Assembly: GCF_001412105.1 (NCBI RefSeq)
Contig: NZ_LKST01000003.1
Coordinates: forward strand, 248,001-312,000
From: Corynebacterium oculi
GTDB lineage: Bacteria; Actinomycetota; Actinomycetes; Mycobacteriales; Mycobacteriaceae
Length of the DNA stretch: 64,000 nt
Reading direction: 5' to 3'
Shown: in pieces, positions 1 through 8,636 of the stretch
How the letters are laid out: every line of letters starts with the position of its first letter
Numbering within the stretch: position 1 is the first letter of the stretch
Translations under genes and position numbers: made by a program
The notes under the pieces: generated by a model
Databases searched by the model: none
The model's input: the letters and a program-made list of their open reading frames with translations, nothing else
Told to the model about the DNA's origin: nothing

Positions 1-387
1 GTGCAGGCCCAGGCGGTCAACGCCGACCTCAACGAGGCAGCAGCGCACTCCCTGGGCGAGGGGGAGGTGGACGCCGTGGTGGCCTGGCGGGCCAGCGAAC
101 CAGATGCGATCGAGGCCGCCAGCAGATACGCCTGCCCCGCCGACGCGGTGCGGGGGAGTAACCTCTCCGGGTATTGCTCCCCGGAAACCGAGGAGACGGT
201 GGGCGCGGTGCTCGCCGGAGCGGAGGCGCCGGAAGCGCTGCGCGCGGTGGAAGAAACCGAGCACCTGAGCGTGCCGCTGCTGCGGGAAACCCGCCTGATG
301 GTGGCCGGGCCGGAGGTGGAGGGCCTACCCGAGGCCCCGGAACAGTGGCAGGGTCTGGCCACGGCGGCACAGTGGAAGAAACGATGA
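1..387 (+). CDS. C-terminal fragment of an LpqW-like solute-binding lipoprotein
   Basis: The frame is open to base 1, so the true start lies upstream and only about 128 residues are visible. The segment around 'NLSGYCSPE', followed by alternating acidic helices and an ending 'QWKKR', resembles the C-terminal lobe of family 5 extracellular solute-binding proteins. LpqW, which influences phosphatidylinositol mannoside and lipomannan synthesis in the envelope, is the likely identity. I infer this partly from position: LpqW-type genes lie just upstream of mshB in Mycobacteriales. It ends 9 bases before mshB, so co-transcription is likely. The signal peptide and lipobox are outside the window and cannot be checked. 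Another oligopeptide-binding-type lipoprotein remains possible. Confidence 0.55.
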   Translation: MQAQAVNADLNEAAAHSLGEGEVDAVVAWRASEPDAIEAASRYACPADAVRGSNLSGYCSPETEETVGAVLAGAEAPEALRAVEETEHLSVPLLRETRLMVAGPEVEGLPEAPEQWQGLATAAQWKKR

Positions 388-396
388 GGAGGGCCC

Positions 397-1284
397 ATGA
401 CGATGGATCTGCGGGGAAAGCGCGTGGTGGCGGTGCATGCCCACCCGGATGATGAGGCGATCTGGACGGGCGGCGCCCTGGCCCGGCTGGCGCGCCTGGG
501 GGCGGAGGTCACCGTGGTTACCTGCACTCTGGGGGAGCAGGGCGAGGTGATCGGGGAGACCTACGCGTACCTGGTGGCCGAAGAAGCCGACCAACTGGGC
601 GGGTTCCGCATCATGGAGTGGCAGGAATCGCTGCGGCACCTGGGGGTTCGGGGAATCTTTCTGGGCGGGGCCGGAAGATACCGGGACTCCGGCATGGCGG
701 GAACCCCCGCCGCAGAGCACCCGCGCGCCTTCGTGTCCTCGGGGGCCGCGGCCGAGGAGGACCTCGCGGAGATCTTTGGCCGGCTGCGCCCCGACCTGGT
801 TCTCACCTACGGCCCCGACGGCGGCTACGGGCACCCGGATCATATCCGCGCCCACCAGATCACGCACGCGGCCGCGCGGCGGGTCACGGTGCCGGGAATC
901 CTCTGGGCGGTCACGCTGGAGGAGGAATGGCAGGCGGGTATGGAGGCCATCGAATCCATCCCCCCGGGCTGGCGTCCCGCCCGCCCGGGGGAGATCGCAT
1001 CCGTGGAGCACGCGGATTTTGCCGTGGAGATGACGGAGACGGAGATGGCGGCCAAGGCTGCGGCCATGCGCGCGCACGCTACCCAGCTATGGCTTGCCGA
1101 CGGCTCCACCAGCACCACCAACACCCACGCGGCCTACGCCACGCTGCGCCACCCCGGCCCCGCCGCCCAGGTCTTTGCCCTATCTAATCTCATCGCCCAG
1201 CCGATGACCTGGAAGGAGCACTACGTGGTGGGGCAGGGCAGCGCCGAGATCGAAGGCCAGCGCTGGTGGGAGGGGCGCGCATGA
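397..1284 (+). CDS. mshB: N-acetyl-GlcN-Ins deacetylase MshB (mycothiol synthesis)
   Basis: Cytoplasmic zinc deacetylase that removes acetyl from GlcNAc-inositol, the second enzymatic step to mycothiol. The 295-residue product is normal length for MshB. It has the LmbE/PIG-L signature 'AHPDDE' at residues 15-20, supplying His and Asp zinc ligands and the catalytic Asp, and the second zinc-ligand block 'GHPDH' near residue 147. The start at 397 is preceded by GAGGAGGG. The stop overlaps the ATG of the next gene by four bases (ATGA), indicating translational coupling. A mycothiol conjugate amidase is the nearest alternative, but the length and the fdxC/dapC neighbourhood favour MshB. Confidence 0.9.
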   Translation: MTMDLRGKRVVAVHAHPDDEAIWTGGALARLARLGAEVTVVTCTLGEQGEVIGETYAYLVAEEADQLGGFRIMEWQESLRHLGVRGIFLGGAGRYRDSGMAGTPAAEHPRAFVSSGAAAEEDLAEIFGRLRPDLVLTYGPDGGYGHPDHIRAHQITHAAARRVTVPGILWAVTLEEEWQAGMEAIESIPPGWRPARPGEIASVEHADFAVEMTETEMAAKAAAMRAHATQLWLADGSTSTTNTHAAYATLRHPGPAAQVFALSNLIAQPMTWKEHYVVGQGSAEIEGQRWWEGRA

Positions 1285-1682
1285 GCGAGCAGAACGAGCC
1301 GATTACCCGCACCGACTTCTCCCGAGGCGAGGCGGCCCTGGGCCTGATGTGGTTGGCGATCGCCGCGCTGGTCTCCGTGCTTCTGGAGGTGATGTACCTG
1401 GGCACCTGGATCATCCTGCCCGGCGGAACTAAGGTGCCCTTCCCCTACATGATCCTGGTGGCGCTGCTGTTTAATCGCGTGCTCAGCCGCACGGCGCTGC
1501 TGTGGACGCGCAACGCTGCCGTGGCGGGCATACCGCTGTGGACGTGGCTGCTGGGGTACGTGGCCCTGACGATGTGGGTGGCCGTGAGCGGGGATCAGCT
1601 GGTGGGCAATAATATTCGCAGCATGGCCCTGCTGCTGGCCGGAATGATCGGAGGCGGTTGGCCGCTGGTGCTGCGGAGGTGA
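1281..1682 (+). CDS. Small integral membrane protein
   Basis: A 133-residue protein with four probable membrane helices (roughly residues 15-40, 50-65, 75-95 and 105-130) and no catalytic motif I recognise. The ATG at 1281 overlaps the mshB stop codon (ATGA), so it is probably translated by coupling to mshB. A comparable small membrane gene follows mshB in related genomes, from memory. A starter at 1266 is possible in frame but would lie deeper inside mshB, so 1281 is preferred. Function unknown. Confidence 0.8.
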   Translation: MSEQNEPITRTDFSRGEAALGLMWLAIAALVSVLLEVMYLGTWIILPGGTKVPFPYMILVALLFNRVLSRTALLWTRNAAVAGIPLWTWLLGYVALTMWVAVSGDQLVGNNIRSMALLLAGMIGGGWPLVLRR

Positions 1683-1768
1683 CATACTAGGCAGTTGTCA
1701 CTGCGTTTCCGGCGCTGCCTCTGGCGGGGCGGCGCACGATTTCCCGTAACTGGAGTACCCGATACACG

Positions 1769-2092
1769 ATGACTTATACAATCGCACAGCCCTGTGTGGA
1801 CGTCATGGATCGCGCCTGCGTGGAGGAGTGCCCGGTGGATTGCATCTACGAGGGCAAGCGCTCCCTGTATATCCACCCCGACGAGTGCGTCGATTGCGGT
1901 GCCTGCGAGCCCGCCTGCCCGGTGGAGGCCATCTTCTACGAGGACGATGTCCCCGACGAATGGCTGGACTATAACGACGCCAACGCCGCCTTTTTTGATG
2001 ACCTCGGCTCTCCGGGCGGGGCACAAAAACTCGGCCCCCAGGACTTCGATCCGCCCCTGATCGCCAACCTCCCGCCGCAAAACGCCGACTAA
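1769..2092 (+). CDS. fdxC: Seven-iron ferredoxin FdxC
   Basis: A 107-residue low-potential electron carrier of the bacterial [3Fe-4S][4Fe-4S] type. Cysteines occur in the spacing expected for this family: an N-terminal set around 'CVEECPVDC' and a second '[13 protein letters not shown]'. The latter is the typical 4Fe motif. The acidic C-terminal tail, ending in 'PPQNAD', is characteristic of mycobacterial and corynebacterial FdxC. It lies 24 bases upstream of dapC, an arrangement conserved in Mycobacteriales. The 86-base gap from the preceding gene leaves room for its own promoter. Confidence 0.95.
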   Translation: MTYTIAQPCVDVMDRACVEECPVDCIYEGKRSLYIHPDECVDCGACEPACPVEAIFYEDDVPDEWLDYNDANAAFFDDLGSPGGAQKLGPQDFDPPLIANLPPQNAD

Positions 2093-2116
2093 CCCCTCTG
2101 TGAGAGAAGGCCCGCT

Positions 2117-3232
2117 ATGACCCGCACCCCGCTGGGAAACACCCTCCCCGATTTCCCCTGGGACTCCCTGGCACCCGCGAAGAAGAAAGCCACCGAGCAC
2201 CCCGAGGGGATCGTGAACCTCTCCGTGGGATCCCCCGTGGACGAGGTGGCGCCGGGCATTCAACTGGCCCTGGCGGAGGCCGCCGCCCGCCCGGGCTACC
2301 CCCAGACGATAGGTACCCCGGAGTTGCGCCGGGCGATAGTGAGTTCCGCCGCCCGCCGTTATGGGATCACCGACCTCACCGAGGCCGCCGTGCTGCCGGT
2401 GGTGGGCACCAAGGAGGCCATCGCCTGGCTCCCCACCGCCCTGGGCCTCGGCGCGGGCGATACCGTGGTGATCCCAGAACTGGCGTACCCCACCTACGAG
2501 GTGGGCGCGCTCCTGGCGGGTTGTTCCACCGCGCGCACCGACTCCACGGTGGCCCTCGGGCCGCAGACCCCGGGCCTGTTCTTCCTCAACTCACCCTCCA
2601 ACCCCACCGGGCGGGTACTCGGCGTGGAACACCTGCGCAAGGTGGTGCAGTGGGCGCGCGAGCGCGACGTGATCGTGGCCTCCGACGAGTGCTACCTGGG
2701 CCTGGGCTGGGACGACGATCGCCCGCCTCTCTCCCTGCTGCACCCCGAGGTCTGCGGCGGCGATCACCGCAACCTCCTCGCGATCCACTCCCTCTCCAAG
2801 ACCTCCAACCTGGCGGGTTACCGCGCCGGATTCCTCGCCGGCGATGAGCGGCTCATCGCGGAGCTGACCCTCGTGCGCAAACACGCCGGGCTCATGGTGC
2901 CCTACCCGATCCAGGTCGCCATGACCGCAGCCCTGGACGAGGACGGCCACGAGCAGGTACAAAAGCTGCGCTACGCCTCCCGCCGCGCCACGCTGCTGCG
3001 TGCGCTTATCGACGCCGGCTTCACCATCGAGCACTCCGAGGCGGGCCTGTACCTCTGGGCCACCCGGGGGGAGGACTGTTGGGACACCGTGGACTGGTTA
3101 GCCCAGCGTGGAATCCTCGTGGCCCCCGGCGCCTTCTACGGCCCGGCGGGCAAACAACACGTGCGAATCTCCCTTACGGCCACCGACGAGCGCATCGACG
3201 CCGCCGCGAACCGACTCAGGCTAGGTTCTTGA
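2117..3232 (+). CDS. dapC: N-succinyldiaminopimelate aminotransferase DapC
   Basis: PLP-dependent fold-type I transaminase, 371 residues, converting N-succinyl-2-amino-6-ketopimelate and glutamate to N-succinyl-LL-diaminopimelate in lysine and peptidoglycan synthesis. Visible family features are 'NSPSNPTG' in the middle, 'SDECYLGLGW' with the PLP-contacting Asp and Tyr, and 'SLSKTSNLAGYRAGF' with the Schiff-base Lys near residue 233. The ATG has AGAAGG upstream. The immediate fdxC neighbour matches the conserved fdxC-dapC pair, and dapD and dapE follow within 6 kb. A generic aminotransferase cannot be excluded from sequence alone, but the context is strong. Confidence 0.9.
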   Translation: MTRTPLGNTLPDFPWDSLAPAKKKATEHPEGIVNLSVGSPVDEVAPGIQLALAEAAARPGYPQTIGTPELRRAIVSSAARRYGITDLTEAAVLPVVGTKEAIAWLPTALGLGAGDTVVIPELAYPTYEVGALLAGCSTARTDSTVALGPQTPGLFFLNSPSNPTGRVLGVEHLRKVVQWARERDVIVASDECYLGLGWDDDRPPLSLLHPEVCGGDHRNLLAIHSLSKTSNLAGYRAGFLAGDERLIAELTLVRKHAGLMVPYPIQVAMTAALDEDGHEQVQKLRYASRRATLLRALIDAGFTIEHSEAGLYLWATRGEDCWDTVDWLAQRGILVAPGAFYGPAGKQHVRISLTATDERIDAAANRLRLGS

Positions 3233-3308
3233 GGCCCCATGCGGCTAAAATAGATCGGTCACGCCCTACATACACCCAATTTTCTTGCGGAATCGAGGCC
3301 CGATCTCA

Positions 3309-3884
3309 GTGCACCCAGCCAGCTCTTCCGAGCGCCTTTCCCGGAACGTCCGGCAATTCCTCACCTTTGGAATCATCGGCGGCTCCGGCACCCTGGTGAA
3401 CCTCCTGGTCACCGCGCTCTCCAAGAAGATCGCCGGGTGGACGGCCGGTATCTCCGAGCACGATGCCTTTTTGAATCTGCTGGGCACGCAATTTCATATC
3501 CGATGGTTCCACATCTTCATGGTGATCGGCTTCCTCTTTGCGAACACCTGGAACTACCAACTCAACCGCATGTGGACATTCCGAGGCGTGAACACCCGAA
3601 GCTGGTGGCGCGGATTCTTCCCCTTCCTCCTCACCGGGCTCAGCGCCCTGGTGGTGAGCAGCATCGTGGCCACCTTCCTCATGAACCCCACCTCGCCGTT
3701 TGCCCTGCCCTCCGATATATTCGACGACTCCACGGGCCTGCGCACCAAGTTCTACTGGGCCACGGCGATCTCCATCGTGGTGGCCATGCCGGTGAACTTC
3801 GTGCTCAACAAACTCTGGACGTTCCGCAGCAAGCCCCCGGCCGTGACCGTGGTGCAGGAACAAGAACCCGTGGCGCGGGTCTAA
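3309..3884 (+). CDS. GtrA-family membrane protein
   Basis: A 191-residue polytopic protein. The GtrA signature is clear: 'RQFLTFGIIGGSGTLVNLL' at the N-terminus and paired 'NFVLNKLWTFR' and 'NYQLNRMWTFRG' motifs after helices. Four membrane helices are expected. GtrA proteins are proposed to flip polyprenyl-linked sugars used for cell-wall glycosylation. The GTG at 3309 is favoured because family similarity begins near it; a TTG at 3285 would add eight residues. The gene ends by overlapping four bases with the convergent gene on the minus strand. The substrate is unknown. Confidence 0.8.
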   Translation: MHPASSSERLSRNVRQFLTFGIIGGSGTLVNLLVTALSKKIAGWTAGISEHDAFLNLLGTQFHIRWFHIFMVIGFLFANTWNYQLNRMWTFRGVNTRSWWRGFFPFLLTGLSALVVSSIVATFLMNPTSPFALPSDIFDDSTGLRTKFYWATAISIVVAMPVNFVLNKLWTFRSKPPAVTVVQEQEPVARV

Positions 3885-4363
3885 TCCTCCTCGGACTCCT
3901 CTCCGAGCCTGCGATCAAGGGCCCTGCGATCCTTCTCGCGGCGCTCCTCGGAGCGCTTGTAGGCATAGTAGGTGCCAGCGAGGCCGCCGATGCAAGGGAT
4001 GATGAAGCTAAAAGGATCTTTGGGCCAGCCAGCGCTTTGAAAGACCCCCACCACTATGGCACTAAAAGCGAGTAGTTGTAGAATGATTTCCTTTTGGGAC
4101 GGCATTGAAGAACGGGGGCGAGGCGTGGATCTACGTAGCCACATCACACCAATAATCTGGGAAAATGCCATGGGTATGATGGCTAGGAGGCTTGCATAAG
4201 CGTAGTGTCCAGGCAATAACCACGCCAGTACGACGGCACTGCCTAGACAGAGCCAGTCGTTATAGGCCAGCGCCACGGTCGAGGACTTATGGAGCATGGC
4301 GCGCTCAAACTCATCATCGACCAGGTTCTCATTGCGCTGAATAACAAAGTCTGCGTAACTCAT
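3881..4363 (-). CDS. Four-helix membrane protein paired with an XRE regulator
   Basis: A 160-residue protein with a soluble N-terminal stretch, four predicted membrane helices (around residues 35-52, 57-78, 90-110 and 118-135) and a highly charged Arg/Glu C-terminal tail. The start is set by AAAGGAG upstream of ATG at 4363. The ATG overlaps the stop of the regulator gene that precedes it (ATGA), so the two are translationally coupled. No enzymatic motif is visible. Small XRE regulators fused in operons with multi-helix membrane proteins are common in Firmicutes and Actinobacteria, but the role of this one is unknown. Confidence 0.75.
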   Translation of the reverse strand: MSYADFVIQRNENLVDDEFERAMLHKSSTVALAYNDWLCLGSAVVLAWLLPGHYAYASLLAIIPMAFSQIIGVMWLRRSTPRPRSSMPSQKEIILQLLAFSAIVVGVFQSAGWPKDPFSFIIPCIGGLAGTYYAYKRSEERREKDRRALDRRLGEESEED

Positions 4364-4599
4364 CGAGGGGTCTCCTTTGCTGGGGATTGGGGGGCTGCGG
4401 TTCCGCCAAAAACGTGTTCGACGGTCTGGTGGAGTTCGCGGCAGATCGCCAGGGCTAGGTGTACCGAGGGGGAGTAATTGCCGCGCTCGATGTTGGCGAT
4501 GGTCTGCCGCGAGACGCTGACGCGCTGCGCGAGTTCCGCCTGGGAGAGTTCGTTCCACCGGCGATACTTGCGCACCAGGTTGGTGGGCGGGTCTGTCAT
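4360..4599 (-). CDS. Small XRE-family (HTH_3) transcriptional regulator
   Basis: A 79-residue protein that is almost entirely one helix-turn-helix of the Cro/C1 type: 'LSQAELAQRVSVSRQTIANIERG' region, with the 'SRQTIANIERG' recognition helix at about residues 29-39. It resembles the short YozG/HTH_3 regulators that act without a ligand domain. The start has a strong GGAGG nine bases upstream. It heads a two-gene operon with the membrane protein at 3881-4363. A palindrome lies between its promoter elements, so autorepression is likely. Confidence 0.85.
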   Translation of the reverse strand: MTDPPTNLVRKYRRWNELSQAELAQRVSVSRQTIANIERGNYSPSVHLALAICRELHQTVEHVFGGTAAPQSPAKETPR

Positions 4600-4632
4600 G
4601 TTGTGCTGCCTCCTGCCTTAGATACAGGGCAA

Positions 4633-4661
4633 AGTGTAAATGATACTTGTCATTGTGTCTA
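4633..4661 (-). promoter_or_regulatory. Promoter with palindromic operator in the spacer
   Basis: Read on the minus strand: TAGACA (4656-4661), a 17-base spacer, then TACACT (4633-4638), which is a good sigma-A type promoter. The spacer contains the near-palindrome AATGACAAGTATCATT (4639-4654), with 6 of 7 arm bases complementary. The promoter points at the XRE regulator starting at 4599. Occupancy by a repressor dimer would block polymerase. The promoter and its match are visible; autorepression is inference. Confidence 0.6.
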
Positions 4662-4685
4662 GGGTAGTTCTGCTGTGTGGAGATG

Positions 4686-4726
4686 AAAAAGGCTGCCTCC
4701 TGGTGGGGGATCACCGGGAGGCAGCC
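4686..4726 (-). terminator. Rho-independent terminator of dapD
   Basis: A 15-bp stem with one G-T wobble and a six-base loop (4691-4726). It is followed on the minus strand by TTTTT (4686-4690), 18 bases past the dapD stop codon. Confidence 0.85.
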
Positions 4727-4743
4727 GTGGGGCGCGCCGCGTT

Positions 4744-5712
4744 TTAGTTGGCGTGCAGTTCCTCGTTGAGGGAGACGGAGGAGGTGTATGGCGTGGCCTC
4801 TACCGCGCCGGAGACGGAGTTCCGGCGGAAGAGTACGCCGGAGGCTCCGGACAGGGAGGAGGCCTTCACGGAGGACCCCTCTTCCACCCCCGCGGCCTGG
4901 GCCACCGCGCCAAACACAGAAACCTTGGTTCCGGCCGTGACGTAGAGGCCGGCCTCTACCACGCAGTCATCGCCAAGGGAGATACCTACACCGGCATTAG
5001 CACCCAGTAGGCAGCGCTCACCGATGGAGATCACTTCCTTGCCTCCGCCAGAAAGGGTGCCCATGATGGAGGCACCGCCGCCCACATCGGAGCCGTCGCC
5101 CACCACCACGCCGGCGGAAATGCGGCCCTCCACCATAGAGTTCCCCAGGGTGCCCGCATTGAAGTTCACGAACCCCTCGTGCATGACGGTGGTGCCCTCC
5201 GCGAGGTGAGCGCCCAGGCGTACGCGGTCGGCGTCGCCAATGCGCACGCCGGTGGGAACCACGTAGTCCACCATGCGCGGGAACTTGTCCACGGAGTACA
5301 CGGTCACCGGGCCGCGAGCGGCGAGGCGGGCGCGCACCATCTGGAAATCGGCGGGAGTGCAGGGGCCGTAATTAGTCCACACCACGTTGGCCAGCAGGCC
5401 GAAGATACCGTCCATGTTTTGCCCGTGAGGCCGAACGAGCCGATGGGAAAGCAGGTGGAGGCGCAGGTAGGCGTCGTAAGCATCGGCGGGGGCTTCGTCC
5501 AGGGAAGCGATGCGGGTTTCCACCGCCACGCGGGCCACGCCGCGATCCTCGTCCGGGCCGGTGAGGGCGGTGAGGTGCGCCGGGGCCTCATCGAGGCGGT
5601 CGGTGCCCGCCGTCAGCGGGGTGTCGTGCAATTGGGGGGCGGGGAACCACACGTCAAGCACGGTGCCGTCGTGGGTGAGGGTTGCTATTCCTTGAGCTGA
5701 AGCAGAAGTCAT
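4744..5712 (-). CDS. dapD: Tetrahydrodipicolinate N-succinyltransferase DapD
   Basis: A 322-residue acyltransferase using succinyl-CoA to make N-succinyl-2-amino-6-ketopimelate, the committed step of the succinylase lysine/DAP branch. The C-terminal half shows the hexapeptide-repeat left-handed beta helix ('[19 protein letters not shown]', '[15 protein letters not shown]') typical of the actinobacterial long DapD, and the length agrees with that group. The ATG at 5712 overlaps the TGA of the upstream permease (ATGA). A TAGGTT box ends seven bases before the ATG, so the gene may be read both from the permease transcript and from its own leaderless transcript. A terminator follows. DapC and DapE partners are close by. 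Confidence 0.95.
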   Translation of the reverse strand: MTSASAQGIATLTHDGTVLDVWFPAPQLHDTPLTAGTDRLDEAPAHLTALTGPDEDRGVARVAVETRIASLDEAPADAYDAYLRLHLLSHRLVRPHGQNMDGIFGLLANVVWTNYGPCTPADFQMVRARLAARGPVTVYSVDKFPRMVDYVVPTGVRIGDADRVRLGAHLAEGTTVMHEGFVNFNAGTLGNSMVEGRISAGVVVGDGSDVGGGASIMGTLSGGGKEVISIGERCLLGANAGVGISLGDDCVVEAGLYVTAGTKVSVFGAVAQAAGVEEGSSVKASSLSGASGVLFRRNSVSGAVEATPYTSSVSLNEELHAN

Positions 5713-7094
5713 GCCTTTGAACCTACCTGAGTAGAACCCCGGTTCGTGAGAAAGGACAGCACAATGAGCGCGGCCATCATGATGAGCACGGAGAAAATCT
5801 GCGCGCGGGAGCCGTCATCGAAGAGCATGAGCACCACGAAGGCCAAGAGCGCCGCAATGGTGGCCCAGCCCAGCCAGGGGTAGCCCCAGACCCGCACGGT
5901 AGTGATCTCCCCGCTGCGCTCTAATTGCGGGTGGAGCTTGAGGTAACTAGCCGCCACCATGATCCAGATGACGATGAGAATGCCGCCCACGGCGTTGAGC
6001 AGGAAGTCCAGCAGCCCGGTGGGGTTCCACCACTGCAAGCCTACGGAGGCAAAAGCGAAAACCATGGAAAGCAGCACGGCGTTAAAGGGCACGTTATCCT
6101 TGCTGAGTTTGCCCAGGGCGGCCGGGGCATTGCCCTCAGAGGCCAGGGAGTAGGCCATGCGAGAGCTGGCGTAAATCTGCGCGTTGAAGGCGGAGAGCAG
6201 GGAAACCACAATCACGGCCTCCATGAATCCCACTACGCCGGGAATATCCGCGATCTTGAGCACCTGGGTAAAAGGCGATTCCGCAGCGGTTTCCGCCGCA
6301 TTAATGAGCGCGGTGGGAAGCAAGAACGTGATGACCAAAACGGAACCCAGGTAAAACAGGCCGATGCGCCAGAGGGTAGAGCGAATGGCGGTCTTGATGG
6401 CCTGCTGCGGGTCTTCCGATTCCGCCGCCGCGATGGTCACAATCTCGATGCCGCCAAAGGCAAAGGCCACGGCAAGCAGCCCCGCCGCCAGCCCGGGAAT
6501 CCCGTGGGGCATGAAGCCACCATCGCCGAGGAAGTGCTGGGTGCCCACGAAGTCATGGCCGGGGAGGAGACCGAAGATCAGGAGAACCCCCAGAATGAGG
6601 AAGAGGATAATCACGCTGACCTTGATGAAGGCGAACCAGAACTCGAACTCGCCAAACCCGCTCACCTTGGCCAGGTTAATCACGGCAAAAAGGGTGACGC
6701 AGACGAGCGCCGGTATCCAGGGATCCACCCCAAACCAGGAGGCCATGATGGCGGCGGCGCCGGTCATTTCCGCGCCCAGCACCATAATCATCATGAACCA
6801 GAAGAGCCACCCCAGGGTGAAGCCAGCCCACGGGCCAAACGCGGCGCGGGCGTAGGTGGCAAAGGAACCGGGGGCGGGTCGGGCGGCGGCCATCTCCCCG
6901 AGCATGTACATCACGGCCATGACCACAGCCCCGGCGATGATGTAGGCGAGAAGGATCGAGGGACCGGCGGCGCGGATACCCACGCCGGTGCCTAAGAAGA
7001 GTCCGGCGCCGATGGCAGAACCGAGCCCCATCATGGTGAGGTGCCGGGTTTTGAGCCCGCTCCCCAACTGCGTGGCGTCATTCTGAGTAGTCAT
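5709..7094 (-). CDS. AroP-type amino acid permease (copy 1)
   Basis: A 461-residue APC-superfamily transporter with about 12 membrane helices. The N-terminal block '[19 protein letters not shown]' is the classical consensus of the AAT family, which includes AroP, PheP and the proline and lysine permeases, and '[13 protein letters not shown]' follows helix 2. These are proton symporters in the inner membrane. The substrate is not predictable from sequence; C. glutamicum carries its aromatic permease aroP beside dapD, from memory, which supports an aromatic or related substrate. It follows a very similar copy by 30 bases and overlaps dapD at its 3' end. RBS AAAGGATC precedes the ATG. Confidence 0.85.
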   Translation of the reverse strand: MTTQNDATQLGSGLKTRHLTMMGLGSAIGAGLFLGTGVGIRAAGPSILLAYIIAGAVVMAVMYMLGEMAAARPAPGSFATYARAAFGPWAGFTLGWLFWFMMIMVLGAEMTGAAAIMASWFGVDPWIPALVCVTLFAVINLAKVSGFGEFEFWFAFIKVSVIILFLILGVLLIFGLLPGHDFVGTQHFLGDGGFMPHGIPGLAAGLLAVAFAFGGIEIVTIAAAESEDPQQAIKTAIRSTLWRIGLFYLGSVLVITFLLPTALINAAETAAESPFTQVLKIADIPGVVGFMEAVIVVSLLSAFNAQIYASSRMAYSLASEGNAPAALGKLSKDNVPFNAVLLSMVFAFASVGLQWWNPTGLLDFLLNAVGGILIVIWIMVAASYLKLHPQLERSGEITTVRVWGYPWLGWATIAALLAFVVLMLFDDGSRAQIFSVLIMMAALIVLSFLTNRGSTQVGSKA

Positions 7095-7124
7095 GAGTGA
7101 TCCTTTTGCTGCGAGTTGCCTACG

Positions 7125-8510
7125 TTAGTGATGATCGGTTCCGTTTAATGTAGCCGGTCGGCGCGTGAGAAACGCTATCGCCAAGATGACGCCGCAAATG
7201 ACCAGCACGGCATATACCTGCGTGCGGGCGGCGGCGTCGGCAAGCATAAGCGCCACGATGGCGGCCACGGAGAGGAGCGTGCCCCAGGCCGCCCACGGGT
7301 AGCCCCACATCTGGACCCCTGAGATTTCCCCGTTGCGTGCGAGCTGCGGGTGGAGACGCAGATAGGAGGCGATGATGGATACCCAGATCACCACCAGGCA
7401 ACCGCCCACGGCGTTGAGCAGGAAGTCCAATAATCCGGTGGGATTCCACCATTGCAGGCCCACCGAGACGAAGGCGAAGAACACGGAGAGCAGAAGAGCC
7501 GGGGTGGGTACCTGGTTGTCTCCGGTGCGCGCGAAGATCGCGGGGGCGTCGCCACGCTTGGCCAGGGAATAGCACAGGCGTGAGGAGCCGTAGAGCTGCG
7601 CGTTGAAGGCGGAAAGAAGGGCGACGACGATCACTATCTCCATGAAGCCCACCACGCCGGGAATCTGTGCCTGTTCCAAGACCAGCGTGTAAGGGGAATC
7701 CGCGGCGCTTTGCGCCCCGCCCAGGGTGTCAAAGGGAAGAAGAAAAGCGATGACGAGCACCGAACCGATATAGAAAATACCGATGCGCCAGATCACGGAA
7801 TTAACTGCTGTGGTGATGGATCGTTGCGGGTCCTCGGATTCGGCGGCGGCGATGGTGACCATCTCGATGCCGCCAAAGGCAAAGGCCACGGCGAGCAGGC
7901 CCGCCGCCACCCCAGACCAACCGTGCGGCATAAACCCGTGCTCGCCCAGGAAGTGCTGGGTGCCCACGAAGCTGTGGCCCGGCAGGCCCCCGAAGATCAG
8001 CAAGGCACCGATGACCAGGAAGGCGATGATAACCGCCACCTTGATGAAGGCGAACCAGAACTCAAATTCTCCAAAACCCCGCACCGAAAGGAGATTGACG
8101 GCGGCGAGAATCACCACGGAAACGAGGGCGGGAATCCATGCCGGAACCCCAAACCAGGAGGCCATGATGGCGGCGGCGCCGGTCATTTCCGCGCCCATAA
8201 TCATCACCATCATGAACCAATACAACCAGCCCACGCTAAATCCGGCCCATCGGCCAAAGGCCTGTTCTGCATAGTCGGAAAAGGAACCAGAGGAAGGGCG
8301 CGCGGCCACCATTTCCCCGAGCATGCGCATGATGAGCACGGTGATAATGCCCGTGATGAGGTAGGCAATGAGCACCGCGGGCCCGGCGGTGCGGATTCCC
8401 ACCCCGGTGCCCAAAAAGAGCCCGGCGCCGATGGCGGAACCTAATCCCATCATGGTGAGGTGTCGGGTGCGCAGGCCGTGGCCCAGGCCGGTGTTTATCG
8501 AGGCGGACAT
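7125..8510 (-). CDS. AroP-type amino acid permease (copy 2)
   Basis: A 461-residue paralogue of the next gene downstream, alignable without large gaps from '[19 protein letters not shown]' to the C-terminus; long identical blocks include '[21 protein letters not shown]'. About 12 membrane helices are expected. The ATG at 8510 is chosen because a TATACA box (8519-8524) ends eight bases upstream, giving a leaderless transcript; a start further upstream would lie across this promoter. It is the first gene of a permease-permease-dapD transcription unit. Substrate unknown; recent duplication with divergent specificity is plausible. Confidence 0.85.
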   Translation of the reverse strand: MSASINTGLGHGLRTRHLTMMGLGSAIGAGLFLGTGVGIRTAGPAVLIAYLITGIITVLIMRMLGEMVAARPSSGSFSDYAEQAFGRWAGFSVGWLYWFMMVMIMGAEMTGAAAIMASWFGVPAWIPALVSVVILAAVNLLSVRGFGEFEFWFAFIKVAVIIAFLVIGALLIFGGLPGHSFVGTQHFLGEHGFMPHGWSGVAAGLLAVAFAFGGIEMVTIAAAESEDPQRSITTAVNSVIWRIGIFYIGSVLVIAFLLPFDTLGGAQSAADSPYTLVLEQAQIPGVVGFMEIVIVVALLSAFNAQLYGSSRLCYSLAKRGDAPAIFARTGDNQVPTPALLLSVFFAFVSVGLQWWNPTGLLDFLLNAVGGCLVVIWVSIIASYLRLHPQLARNGEISGVQMWGYPWAAWGTLLSVAAIVALMLADAAARTQVYAVLVICGVILAIAFLTRRPATLNGTDHH

Positions 8511-8636
8511 GCACAAACTGTATAACTGCCGCGTGACCGTCTCCCACCGGGTACCCCCTTTTGTTCGATAACGGGGGAGGAACAAGGGGGTGAAAAGGCC
8601 GACGCGTGTCCCACCCGCCCTCTACCCTCGATGGGC

